From positions 8,191,015-8,255,014 of the forward strand of contig NC_053146.1 in NCBI RefSeq assembly GCF_016808335.1: DNA of 64,000 nucleotides, written 5' to 3'. The position numbers were made by a program, and so were the translations under genes. Numbering within the stretch: position 1 is the stretch's first letter; each line of letters starts with the position of its first letter. Origin of the DNA: Panicum virgatum (Eukaryota > Streptophyta > Magnoliopsida > Poales > Poaceae). The notes under the pieces were generated by a model. That model ran no database searches. It saw only the letters and a list, made by a program, of their open reading frames with translations, and was not told the origin of the DNA. Positions 21,998-32,666 of this stretch are shown one piece after another.

Positions 21998-24392
21998 TCC
22001 TACTATAATCCATAGGCGTATAAAAATAAGGATGAAACCAGGGAGTAAACGGCCCATAACAATTATTTTGATGTGAACAACAAACCATTGCTCTTGAAGT
22101 TTTAACGATAAGCTCACATCCTTAGCTTCATCTGATCGCTTCTCCTTCTTCTGAATAACTTCTTGCTTCTCATACTTAGCCAAGAGTTCTTTAAAACTCG
22201 GCCTTGTATTGTTTCTGGAGAAACTCCCAGATTCTCTGCATGCACCGGTCAGACCGGACTTCGTACCGGTCGTACCGGTCAGACCGCCTCTGGAACCGGT
22301 CAGACCGGTAGACTTGTTGTCGGTCTTCCTTTTGTCTTGCCCTCCGAGCATTGAAGGATCTCGAGAGGTTTTGTTCTGCTGCATCTTCTTCTCAGGTCTC
22401 TCTCTTCAATGATCACGTTTTTTCCCTTTGTTGATTCGGCTTGATTCGGCCGAATTAAAGCTTTGGAATTTTTCAACTCAAGCACATGTGTATGCATTGG
22501 AAAAGGATTTTGATCGACTTGCATTCTAGAAATAACTAATTGTCCTTCATCTATGGCCGATTGTATTTGTCTACGAAGAACATTGCAATCATTTGTAGCA
22601 TGAGAGAAGGTATTATGCAATTTACAATAAGCACGCCTCTTCAACTCATCTACCGATGGAATAGTGTGAGAGAACTTAATCTTTCCAAGCCTTGCTAATT
22701 CATCAAAGATTCTATCACACTTAGACACATCGAAAGTGTATTTAACTTCATCATGCCGATTTTTTGGAATCGGCTTTAAAGAAGTACAAGTGCTAGGTTT
22801 ATCGCTAGGTGACCACACAAATTTAGCAGCATAAACCTCACTATTCTCATCGTCTGAAGAATCACCATGAATCATATGCATACCAAGACGATCAGATTTA
22901 CACTTAGACTCTTTGCTTCGGCTTTCTTGAGCCAAAGCCCTCTGCAACACTTGATTAACAGTTAGAAACTCATATCCTTCTAATTTTTCTTTAATATGAG
23001 ATCTCAAACCATTAAGAGCTAATTCAGCCATATCTTTTTCAGAAATAACCAAGCTATAACATCGGTTTTTTGTATCTCTAAATCTTCTAATAAATTCAGC
23101 AACAGACTCATCATGCTTTTGCTTAACCGATGTTAAATGACATAGCCTCAACTCATTTTCACCATTATAAAAATGATCATGAAATTTACGCTCTAATTGA
23201 GACCAAGTTTGCACAGAATTTGGTGCTAATGCCGAAAACCATGAAAAAGCAGTGCCAGATAAAGACAAAGGGAACATTCTAATTTTCAAATGATCAAGAC
23301 TCCCATAAATTCCCATTTGTGCATTAAACTGACTAACATGCTCCCATGTAGTTCTACTATCCTCTCCAGTGAATTTAATAAATTCTGGTACTCTAAAATT
23401 CTGAGGATATGGAATAGAATCAAAACTCTCAGGATAAGGCTTTTGACATACTAGAGTTTTGTCCTTCAATTCTACGCCGAAAGTTTCTTTAAACATAATA
23501 GCCAAATCTTTCTTATGCTTCTCAAGTATTTGATTAAAATAAGAATTATTTGGCCTTTGAACATTGGTATTAGAGCTATTCGGCACATGCGGTATATGAT
23601 TCGGTTGTGTATATGGTATTTGCTGCAAATGTCCATTATTTGGCATTGTACCATATGAATAACCTGAACCCTGAGGAGGCATAGTGTATGAATTATTCAT
23701 TCGGCTAAAACCAGCCGAAACATAAGGTACACTAGTAATTGGTTCAGGAGACGATGGATATACAACTAAAGCTCCAGAACCGGTCAGACCAGTTGGAACC
23801 GGTCCTCCATGACCGGTCTGACCGGTCTGCGAGACCAGTCCGACCGCTCCATGCGCGTGATACTGCTCTGGAGTTCTCTGACCATAAAAATTCATCGGCA
23901 TGCCGTATTGGGGTGCATGTGCTGCCGATGATTCAAGATGCATAGTATTATGATAAAAAGTGCCACAATATTAGGTCTAGGAGTACCACTATCATCAATC
24001 AAAGGTTGCTTGCCTAATGATTTATCAATCATATTTTGAACAGTAGCAAGAATCTTTTCTTGACCACTAACCACCAATTGACTAATTTGCTCCAAAGTAA
24101 TGGGCGATGTTGCAGCACTTACATTGGTGTTAGATTTGGCCTGCTCCTCCTCATCTGAAAGAATGACCACCTCCTTGTCTTTGGAGACATCACCCTTCCG
24201 ATTCTTGGAGAAGTGAGACAAGAACCACCGACGCTTTTCTTCGATTTCTTTTTCTTTGCGCCGTGTGTTCTCCTCTCCACACTCCTTGATGAAGGCTTCA
24301 TAAACTTGACGATCCTCGGGCGGCAACTCATCAACAGACGGCCTGCTGATATTATTGACGTTGATCTCACTGGGATCCAACAGCTTCACCAT
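21998..24392 (-). pseudogene. Gypsy gag polyprotein, frameshifted
   Basis: Three overlapping minus-strand pieces are visible: 24392-23892, 23943-22300 and 22384-21995. The central piece has the Retrotrans_gag fold (about 23420-22950; FRVPEFIKFTGEDSRTTWEH, then FIRRFRDTKNRCYS). It would form the virus-like particle core. Frameshifts lie near 23945 and near 22380. Two stretches rich in TG-Q/L-TG (22245-22310 and 23777-23850) are encoded by the same ACCGGTCAGACCGG motif that fills the LTR. The end is interrupted by the LINE at 21997 and resumes at 17336. The gene is not functional. Confidence 0.9.
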
Positions 24393-24441
24393 GGTAGTAT
24401 ATGGAGTAGATTAGATCGGTTTTACAACCAAGATCTTTCTA

Positions 24442-24461
24442 CCCTAGTGGAGTCGCCAAAA
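24442..24461 (-). other. Primer-binding-like site of the Gypsy element
   Basis: Directly inside the 5' LTR the minus strand reads TTTTGGCGACTCCACTAGGG, which has the form of primer-binding sites seen in several plant Gypsy elements. The matching tRNA was not verified. Confidence 0.55.
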
Positions 24462-24464
24462 TTG

Positions 24465-25146
24465 TGTTGGCGCAAAATTAGGGCCAACACACACGAATGC
24501 GCACGATCATGCAGCGAGCGATGGCACAGATGCGGCGCCGATGCTCAAGGCGGTCAGACCGGTCAGGATGACCGGTCAGACCGGTTCGCCGGCGAAGAAC
24601 GGCGAAGTCCGACGAACGCTCGCCCGGGAGGGACCCCGTCAGGGCAGGCGCACGTAGGGTTGTTCTAGGATCGGCAGGCTACCTAAAACGCCTTCAGACG
24701 TCGCGGAGACGAAGGAAGAACAGCAGAAAAGGGTTGGAAGGAACTAGGGTTTGGAGATAAAAATAGAAACAATAAACATAAAAAAAGTAATGTATTGATG
24801 TGTTTTTTGATCGATTGGATGTCTCAATCGGCCGTGGCCCTTTATATTTATAGGGTGGGTGGACTTGTCCCGCAAAAAATCCTATTACAAAATTTAAATC
24901 TATGAAAATCTCTAGTTGTACTCGGACTCTGCTTGGACCGGTCAGACTGGTCGGCTCCTGCCGGATCGGCTACATCGTCACAGACTAGTCAGACCGCCTG
25001 GGGCGACCGGTCAGACCGGTTGGTCTAGTCTGCTGCCAATTTTGGTCGTCAACAATGAGGATTATGTGCATGAGATAATATTTTCATAATTTTTTATGGT
25101 CGGTCATTGGGGTGCAAATCGGTGACCCTTAGTTGCACCTCCAACA
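24465..25146 (-). repeat. 5' LTR of the Gypsy element
   Basis: 682 bp. On the minus strand it starts TGTTGGAGGTGCAAC and ends GCGCCAACA, so the ends form a short TGTTGG/CCAACA inverted repeat. A TATAAATA at 24845-24852 (minus strand) lies about 295 bases into the LTR and is the probable promoter. ACCGGTCAGACCGG-type units occur at about 24550-24590 and 24935-25025. The first 231 bp in plus orientation match the truncated LTR at 16825. Confidence 0.88.
24845..24852 (-). promoter_or_regulatory. TATA box in the Gypsy LTR
   Basis: TATAAATA on the minus strand in the context CACCCTATAAATATAAAGG, the expected place for the LTR promoter. Functional state unknown. Confidence 0.5.
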
Positions 25147-25254
25147 CTCTTTAGTTTACAATTTTGTATTAATTCTCGAAATTGAGAGAATTAATACAAA
25201 ATTTTGAACTAAAGAAGGTTGGAGGGGCCCCTAACGGTCACCAATTGACACCCC
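25109..25254. repeat. Long imperfect palindrome across the Gypsy LTR edge
   Basis: Two arms of about 65-70 bases mirror each other around GAAATT at about 25180. The left arm reads from GGTGACCCTTAGTTGC through CTTTAGTTTACAATTTTG, and the right arm is its complement with few mismatches. The left arm includes the start of the Gypsy 5' LTR and the right arm includes the start of the 731-bp block. The two sequences are therefore head to head, and the mirror extends beyond the LTR edge into the flank. Confidence 0.85.
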
Positions 25255-25698
25255 TAGTCTATCAGACTATCACAAGTTGGAGCATGGTCATGAAAGGATA
25301 ACAACATTATTGAACTCACCTATAGCCGAGGGTTTACAAAGCCGATACTTATTAAAAATTTCTTGCTACCAAGTACACTCTGTCTACCATGTAACCAATA
25401 CATATCCTCTGAACAATAGAGGTTTTGACAGAAAAAAAACATAGTATAGAGCCATAGATGCATATATTTTCATGGTATGTGATGAACTGGTAGCTTGTTG
25501 GTTCTAGTTCGGATAGCAGCCCTAGGATCTGGGCGTTTTCAGCCTTGCATTTTTGTGTATGTTTTCAGGTCAACCCTTGATGTCATTTTATCAGAAGAAC
25601 CTTGCTTCTTGTTTTATATGTATACAGCATGACAGCATACTTCCGTTGAATTCATCTTCATAGTCTGCAGCATATTTAATTTGATTTGTTCTGAATGT

Positions 25699-26890
25699 CA
25701 ACCATGGAGGCGATTTTCTTAATACGACAATTGATGGAGAGATATAGGGAACAGAAGAAGGACTTGCACATGGTCTTCATTGACCTTGAGAAGGCATATG
25801 ACAAAGTACCGAGAAATGTCATGTGGTGGGCCTTGGAGAAGCACAAAGTCCCAACTAAGTACATTACCCTCATTAAGGATATGTACAAGGATGCAACGAC
25901 GTTTGTCCGGACATGTGATGGCAACACCACTGACTTTCCTATTAACATAGGCCTACACCAGGGGTCAGCATTGAGCCCTTATTTATTTGCTTTAGTGATG
26001 GATGAGGTCACAAGGGATATACAAGGTGAGATACCTTGGTGTATGCTCTTTGCTGATGATGTGGTGCTAGTTGACGAGAGTAGGGCAGGGGTTAATAGGA
26101 AGTTAGAGCTGTGGAGACGCACGTTAGAGTCGAAAGGGTTCAGACTTAGTAGGACCAAGACCGAGTACATGATGTGCGATTTCAGCGTGACTAGGCATGA
26201 GGGGGGAGACGTTAGTCTAGATGGACAAGTGGTGGTTCAGAAGGATACTTTTCGGTATTTAGGATCGGTGCTACAAAAGGATGGCGACATTGATGAAGAT
26301 GTTAGGCATAGAATTTCAGCTGGCTGGTTGAAATGGCGGCAAGCTTCTGGCATCCTTTGTGACAAGAGGGTGCCACAAAAGGTAAAAGGCAAATTCTATA
26401 CGACAGCAATTCGTCCAGCGATGCTATACGGTGCTGAATGTTGGCCTACAAAAAGGCGACATGTCCAGCAACTGATTGTAGCAGAGATGCGGATGTTGCG
26501 GTGGTTTTGCGGGCACACAAGGAGGGATAGAGTCCGGAACGAAGTTATTCGGGATAGGGTCGAAGTGACACCAATTGAGGAGAAACTTACCCAGCATCGG
26601 CTGAGATGGTTTGGACATGTCCAACGAAGGCCTCCTGAGGCGCCGGTGCGTAATGGGGTTCTTGAGCGGGTCGATAATGTAAAGAGGGGTAGAGGTAGAC
26701 CTAAACTGACATGGGATGAGTTGGTTAAGAGAGACCTTAAGGATTGGAATATCTCTAAAGAGATAGCTTTGGATAGGAGCGCTTGGAGACTAGCTATCAA
26801 TGTGCCTGAACCTTGAACTTATTTCTTTCGGGTTTCATCTCTAGCCTACCCCAACTTGCTTGGGAAAAAAGGCTATGTTGTTGTTGTTGT
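25699..26890 (+). mobile_element. 5'-truncated RTE LINE with 12-bp TSD
   Basis: The insertion is flanked by TGTTCTGAATGT (25687-25698 and 26891-26902). It ends in a (TTG)n tail after GGCTATGTTG. It begins in the middle of the reverse transcriptase, the normal result of incomplete target-primed reverse transcription. The empty site is preserved in the other copy of the duplicated block near 12447, which proves the insertion. Confidence 0.96.
25701..26816 (+). pseudogene. RTE LINE reverse transcriptase, C-terminal part
   Basis: About 370 residues are open without a stop: [25 protein letters not shown], the catalytic FADD box, then the C-terminal region ending LAINVPEP. The endonuclease and the first reverse transcriptase motifs are missing because of 5' truncation. 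Its intactness compared with the copy at 17410-21869 indicates a younger insertion. It has no promoter or start of its own and is not expected to be functional. Confidence 0.92.
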
Positions 26891-27122
26891 TGTTCTGAAT
26901 GTACAAGTCAACATTTTTGGCATTTGTGAGATTGTTGCTGGTCTTTTGCTTGTTGGCCTTTAGTGTCGTACCCCTGTTTTGTTTAAGGGATAGTTTCTCT
27001 CTTCCATTTGTTAGCTTGTTCATTCGTGTCAAGTCCATTGTGGGTTGCCTTTAAGCTGTTAGCACTCCGTTGTCTAGCTTGATCAGTAACCATGTGTAAT
27101 CCAATACATCTGCTTACCTCTG

Positions 27123-28020
27123 CCCTCCTCGCGTCGCCCCCGCTAGGCGACCGAGGGGGCCCCTCCACACCGCCACACCCATCCCCCGCCGCCACCACCC
27201 CCCTCCCTCGACGTCGCGCGAGTAGGCCCAGGGAAGTCCGGCGGCCGGAGAGGAAGGCGACGGCGGGGCGAAATGGCCGGTGGAGGCCTCCAGCACCGGG
27301 GCGGGGCAGTGCTTCGGAGCCATGGTCGGGTGGTGGGCAGCAGCATCCGCGACGTGCTTTCGGCCGGCCTCGGGTGGATCCGGCGCTCTCATCTCCGGAT
27401 CTGCTGCTGCAGCTCCTCCCCCTCATGCGACGGGCAGTGTGGAGCGGCGCATCGGACCGACATCCCAGCTGTGGTCCGGCCGATCTGGAGGCTTGGGGGT
27501 GGTGGTTCTGGTCCTCCAGTGAGCGGACCGGTCCTCCAGGTAGGGGGATGCGGCGGCGCGACCCTAGGCGGCGCGGATGCATGAAGCTGCTCTGGCGGTG
27601 GCGCGATTGTACCAGGCTACTCGCAACTTCAGAGATGATGCAGCTGCTGCGTGACCTCGCCGGCGCTCCAGAGCCTCGCCTAGAGACTCCGCTCTAGTTG
27701 CCGTCACCGCGGTAACCTTCTACTTGGCAGAGGGGCGGGAGGATTTTTGGCGAAAGCCTAGCTTGGCATTGTGCCGGTGCTGATGATGACCACGCCTGTG
27801 GACATCGTTTCCTTCTTGGAGGCGTCATCGATTTGCCTCCCGCCTCTTCGTCAATCGGGACTCCTGGTGAAAACCGTGTTCAATTTTCTGAACTGGCGAC
27901 GATGGCGCCTTGGGCGTCGCTTCCTCATTGGAGACGTCACGGAGATCCCAAAGGTGGAGGTTTACCTGAACAAACATAACAAGCACACATGATCCGGGAA
28001 TCAAGTTTCTAAGAAGACAT
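27123..28020 (+). other. GC-rich region resembling a LINE 5' leader
   Basis: This stretch is GC-rich, has no long convincing gene and contains phrases such as GGCGAAAGCCTAGCTTGGC and GGAGGCGTCATCG. I associate these with 5' leaders of plant L1-type LINEs. No endonuclease or reverse transcriptase follows. The open frames on both strands look compositional. The assignment is tentative. Confidence 0.35.
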
Positions 28021-29110
28021 ATATGTGATGGATGTTGTGTGAAGATGTTGCAAGGTCGAAGCGGGAACGAAGAAGAAGATTGAAGCTTAGACTTCTAGCT
28101 TTCTTTCCTTGTTCCTTAGTTTCCATTGTCTTCATGAAATCGCTCGTTTGAGGTTTAGAGTCTAAGAACTCTTGTAACTCGAGGGTCCAATCCCTCTTTT
28201 GGCTGTAGACGCTCTCTTTTGAGAGTGTTCAAGTCCGAAATTTTCCTTTATCTAAAAATAATTCTGCTTTCAATGAAAACAATTTCTTCCATTTAAAAAA
28301 GAGGAAAGCTAAACCTCACTTGAGTGATTTGGAGGCTCTCCTCACTCAAATTTTCTCTCCTCACTCGAATTTTCTTCTTCCCCATCTACATCTCGTTCTC
28401 CAACTCTAACGATCAGCTCCGATGATGTTAGGGTTCGGAGTTGCTGGGAGGGGAGGGAGAGGGCCGGCTGCTCACCACCGGCCTTAGAAGGAGGGCAGGC
28501 GGCGGCAGGCCAGCCCAGTTGTGGTGGTGGGTGCAGGGGCGGCGAGGTCATCGGCGGTGGCGCCGCCGACCCAGGCGGTGGAGGAAGGCGGTCGGGCGGG
28601 GCTAGGGCGGGGGGCAACGGCGGCGAAAGGCCACGAAGAAACCTAAGAAATTAAATCTTGGCAGGGCACCGTGCAGCACTGTAGAGGTCGATGCACCGGC
28701 GAAGTGATTTGTGGAATGGATACATGAAGTTAGACGGGAAAGAACAGAAATGCTACGACATATCGTGTCCCCATGCTTCCTCTCGGCAGAGGCACCAGCA
28801 ACCTAGCTTGGGGCAAGTTTCAAATTTCAAATTTGAACTTCAGTGTTGCCTGTTGGGGCTTCTCTATTTTTTGTCAGTGTGTTTGCCTTACGGAGACTTG
28901 TACGTCCCTTTCCTCCCTGTTTGGTTTGCTCCCCTTTGTAGCCTGATCAATGTCCGCCTGTAATATTGGTTTGATGAAGAAACCAAATGTTCCCTGATAT
29001 TACTGAGCCCTCATTGCTTTATAAAAAAAAGTTATTGTCTACATTCTCCATTTTATCCCTACATAAGTTTAGTGTGGGTCAACATCTTGTTTCATAAAAT
29101 TTGTTGAACT
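28021..29110. other. Intergenic DNA, nothing firmly recognised
   Basis: Mixed sequence with a GC-rich patch (28440-28620). Around 28850-29000 the text looks like a transcript 3' end (GTAATATTGGTTTGATGAAG). No protein family could be recognised on either strand. Confidence 0.45.
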
Positions 29111-29180
29111 ATTACTAATTGGAGGCTCTTTTAAAGCCTCCACGTGAAGCCACCTAGTATTCTAGATGGGTATTCTAAAA
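29111..29180. repeat. MITE-like fragment, copy 1
   Basis: ATTACTAATTGGAGGCTCTT followed by CCACGTGAAGCCACCTAG recurs in inverse orientation at 42490-42560. It looks like the conserved end of a dispersed small element common in grasses. The full element limits were not resolved. Confidence 0.5.
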
Positions 29181-29718
29181 AAATACAGAAATTCGAGAAA
29201 TTCTCACAAAAATCAGAATCATCTGACCATCATTCGACAACTCTAATCACAATAGTCATTGAATCTGTTATCTTTCCTAATAAATGTTCCACCTTTACTA
29301 TTATAAAAATAGACTGCCGCCCCCTAAACATATATCTAAACTACACACCTCAGCCACTATAAAAAACTAAAGCCACATCGGCCCGAGTGTTGCCGCCCCT
29401 GTGCTGTTCCACCAGTCTTGCAACCCAACCACCATTGACACCCCTCCACCAACCACGCCGGCCCCTGCAGTTGGGGAGGCAGTAGCGGCGGCTGCTGGAG
29501 AGCTGGGCCATGCCGCCTCCACTCCCCTTGCCATTGGAGCCTGTTGCGCGTGCGCCATGCCTTGGCCTGCCACCATAGCTCTGCCTGGCCCTAGGATGTC
29601 ATCCACCCCATACAGGGACCCTCCACCGCCGCCGAAGCCTAGATCGACCTCCACCAAAGTGGATCCATCGATTCCGGTGCCCGGGGTGCCCTCCCTGCGC
29701 ATCGTCGGTGGCGGTCGC
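29181..29718. other. Sequence into which CACTA-C inserted
   Basis: 29390-29718 is GC-rich and open on both strands (for example plus 29401-29739 and minus 29702-29367), with Pro/Ala-rich translations and no family resemblance. Across the CACTA the flank continues at 30636. It could be the remains of a GC-rich gene, but there is no evidence strong enough for a call. Confidence 0.4.
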
Positions 29719-30389
29719 CACTGCTACAATAACTATTAACTGAGGCCAGGAAAAAACTATTAACCGTGGCGTTTTTCACAACTGCCTCGAACCAAAGGTC
29801 ACGGTAAATTACCTATTTTCCGAGGCGGTTGCCTGACCGCCTCGGTTAATCGAATAGAAAAACAAAAGCTCATGGACAGGCTCGTCAAGCATATCCACGG
29901 GCCTGCCGAGCCCATCCATGGCCCGTCGCCGCCGCCTCATACTGCCCATCGGAGGAGCTCGTCGACGTTCTGCTTTCCGCGCCCTCGCCCTCCTTGTTGT
30001 CTCCGTCGTGCAGCTCCTCAGGCGTCCCAAACAGGCAAGAGGCTCAGCGCTCGAGGCGGCCAAGGTGCCTGGCCCGCCGCCCGCTGCAGCGCGCCGCGCA
30101 CCTGCCGCTGCCAAGTGCGTCAAGGGAGGTTTCGGGAAGGGCCCACTGGGAGGGAGGCTTGGGAGGGGGCCGGAGCGCCCGCTCGCCGCTGCAGCGCGCC
30201 GCCCGACGCCATGCGCTGCCCGCCTTTCGTGCACCCACCGCAGCCAAGTGCGTTGAGGGAGGTTGGGGAAGGTCCCGCCGGAGGGAGGCTGGGGAGGGGG
30301 GCTGCCAGCCAGGAGGGAAGGAGGCCGCCGTGCGGGATGGAGGGTTGGGAGGGAGGGAAAGGAGATGAGAGTCCCAAACCCTAACTCGG

Positions 30390-30427
<38 letters not shown>

Positions 30428-30635
30428 GGAGCCCTGGTAACGGGTCTTCCGGGCTCTTTGGGCCTCGATATTTTCTGAGGCGGGCCCTATAGGGTGCCCA
30501 TCTCGGTTAATCGATTAACCAGATATTTAATTTTGTTTAGAGCAACCGTCTCGGTTAATTTCTATTAACCGAGGCGGTTATTTTAAGGGTGTCCGCCTCG
30601 GTTAATAAGTGGTAAATCAATTTTTTATAGTAGTG
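29719..30635. mobile_element. CACTA-C: 917-bp non-autonomous CACTA with TSD CGC
   Basis: The left end is CACTGCTACAATAACTATTA, with one change in the first five bases. The reverse complement of the right end is CACTACTATAAAAAATTGA. Both sides are flanked by CGC (29716-29718 and 30636-30638). Subterminal units of the form CGGTTAAT and ATTAACCGAGGCGG occur on both sides. The middle is GC-rich, like CACTA-B. A (GT)n(AT)n microsatellite lies at 30391-30427. It is related to CACTA-B in layout and in repeat style. Confidence 0.88.
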
Positions 30636-31289
30636 CGCCGGAGAGGATTCATGGGGTGCCACTCTGTTTCGTGTGGGAGGGAGGGGAACCAATGGAGGAG
30701 AGGAGTTTGCGTTTTTCTCGGTCGGGGTTGGAGGCTAGGTGGGGGATTGGCAAACTCGTATGTCGAAGGTCAGGGCAAATGTGGATGACCGGATGGTGGA
30801 CTGCTGGAGCCGCACAGAGCCTCGTTCCCGGCTCCTCACGTGTGGAAGTCACGAGGGGCTTCAGGGGCGGCTCCAGCACTATTTGGCAGGGCTCCGGCTG
30901 AAGTTGGTTTTGGAGCTTTTTTGGAGCCCTCCCAGACAAGTCCTAGGTGATTTCGTGCACCATGTTTACTCATTGGCTTGCACAGATATTAATGTTTAGG
31001 ACGATGAGTAACAAGTCCTTTGCGTGTCCTAATTATATAGCACCAAGCGACATGATTCATATGGTTTATTTTTTTTATTTTACAGACCAAGCGTGGATGC
31101 ATAGCTCGAAGGGGAGGTCTTATCCAGTTTGCCCATAGCAGTCATGGCTAGCATTTTTTTGGGTTTGATGGTCCGTTGAAGGTCGCATCCATTTTACCTC
31201 AGTTGCAAACTTGCAATCAGCCTTTCATGTGTTTATTTGTTTGCTAATCGAAGTCCAATGAGCTTAAAACTAAATTGATATATGCTTTT
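30636..31289. other. Intergenic DNA between CACTA-C and a LINE fragment
   Basis: No gene or repeat was recognised. Short open frames only. Confidence 0.5.
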
Positions 31290-31680
31290 GCTTTTTTGGA
31301 AAAGGGAAATTTTATTGATTTCAAGCACAGTACATCAAGATGATACATCGTCTTGAAATGTTCCCGACCTCTGCATAACCAGCACACAGCCTAAGAGAGT
31401 TTGACAAATAACCTTCCACACTAATGACTGTCAATCCTAAGACTAGACCGCCACCCATGTGCCGGGCAAAAAAATCTTTGGCCACCTGTGCCAAGAAATG
31501 AGATGTCGCTACAAGCTTGTCCTGCAAGATATGCTTCTGAAGGATAGCCCACGAATGGAGCCAGTGCGTAGTTGAGTAAATAACCTGCAAAAAGAAATAT
31601 TTTTTGTTATCAAACACCATAGCATTTCTGCATAGCCAAACAGACCAACACAAGACTGCCACGCCCAGAAATACTAGTAC
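31290..31680 (-). pseudogene. 3' end of an L1-type LINE
   Basis: The minus-strand reading frame 31662-31321 contains CWSVWLCRNAMVFDN and a Trp-rich tail (HWLHSWAILQ), as at the C-terminus of plant L1-type LINE polyproteins. It is followed by ATCAATAAAATTTCCC and an A-rich end, as expected for the 3' end of such an element. All of the endonuclease and the catalytic reverse transcriptase domain are absent. No target duplication was resolved. Confidence 0.65.
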
Positions 31681-31991
31681 ACATCAGCTAAAAGTAGAAG
31701 TAGAAGTATTACAACAAGGAGTACAATTGATCCATAAGATGATTTTGAGCATCGCCTAGACACTAGCCAGACAGTGACCCAGGCAGCACAGCAGCCAGGT
31801 GGCAAGTGTGAGGCAACGATTGCAGGTAACAAACAGCATACAGAAAAGAAAAAAAAGGCAGAGAAGCCTGCCCGGCTAATCACGTCCCGTACTGCTAATC
31901 ACAGCCGGAGCGAGGCAGCTTAAAACGGCAGGCCTCCCGAGCTGACTTGCCAGGCCCGGTGGCTCGAGCTTGTCACTCCAGCCGTGGAGGG
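31681..31991. other. Flank of the MULE, nothing recognised
   Basis: Ordinary spacer up to the 9-bp target duplication of the Mutator-like element at 31992-32000. Confidence 0.5.
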
Positions 31992-32000
31992 CAAAAGAGT

Positions 32001-32365
32001 GGACTTTTTTCTTATTTACATTTAAAAAAAATCAAAATTTCAAAAATATATGTCCGTTTTCAAAAATTTCAAAAATACCCCCCGGTCGCCCTATGGGGGG
32101 CGACATGCCCTAGATGTAATTTTTTTTCTTCAAATTTGCAACGAGGTCCATGGCCGAAAAAAAATGAAAGGGGGCCTGTCGCCCCCCCCCCCCCCAACGG
32201 GCGATAGGGGCCTGTCGCCCACCCCAGGGGCGACAGGGTCCCTCCCCCTATATAAGAGCCCTGGCCGTCATTCACTTGTCATTTGAGCCTAAACATTCAG
32301 GAAAAAAGAGAGGGGTGAGGAGAAGAAAAACAGCGAAGCTTTGCCGAATTCCGCACTTGTGATCT
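32001..32365. repeat. Left TIR of the MULE
   Basis: It is the mirror image of 41099-42053 (minus the hAT insert). It contains a block shared at high identity (TCAAAATTTC, AAAAATATATGTCCG), then GC palindromes built from CCTGTCGCCC and GGGCGACAGG, and then a TATA box at 32249-32256. The repeat ends at CCGCACTTGTGATCT. Confidence 0.93.
32249..32256 (+). promoter_or_regulatory. Inward TATA box in the left MULE TIR
   Basis: TATATAAG in the context CCCCCTATATAAGAGCC, reading into the element and towards the plus-strand GRF gene. The mirror copy in the right TIR (41219-41225) reads towards the transposase. TIR promoters of this kind are established for MuDR. Confidence 0.65.
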
Positions 32366-32666
32366 ACCGGAAACTTCCGTATGAATCCGTTGATATTGTA
32401 TAACAATTTAATTTAATTAGCGGATTAGCTGAATTAAATTTGGTGTTTTAGAACACTCGTTTAGTATTACAATTTGAGTACTATTACAGACTTGTTTTTA
32501 AATTAATTATGCATTAGAATAGAATTATGACAGTACCTTATTGATATTGCAGCATAAGACAATAGAATTATGACAGTGCCTATATTTTCACGTATCGATT
32601 TGGTATACGATATGTGCATTATTTAAATCATTGTTCGTCATTTGGCGCACCACACTATAGCGCCAA

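Larger units (their letters stand above)
16825..25146 (-). mobile_element. Gypsy-type deletion derivative (gag only), hosting a LINE
   Basis: On the minus strand the order is 5' LTR (25146-24465), primer-binding-like site, gag, and then a truncated 3' LTR (17055-16825). Protease, reverse transcriptase and integrase are all missing: gag joins directly to the middle of the 3' LTR at about 17056. A full-length RTE LINE (17337-21997) interrupts the gag C-terminus. Gag fragments on both sides of the LINE belong to one reading order, which ties the pieces together. No matching 5-bp target duplication was found at 16820-16824 (ATGAG) and 25147-25151 (CTCTT), so one end may have been changed by a rearrangement. 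Confidence 0.85.
25188..27122. repeat. 731-bp duplicated block, copy 2, split by a LINE
   Basis: It matches 11946-12676 closely over its whole length apart from the LINE insertion at 25699-26890. Both flanks differ from copy 1: a palindrome joins it to a Gypsy LTR on the left, and a GC-rich sequence follows on the right. Origin unknown. Confidence 0.9.

Noticed and set aside
29872..30384. 170-residue open frame and others in CACTA-C
   Set aside because: GC-rich filler of a non-autonomous CACTA, open in several frames at once, no domain.
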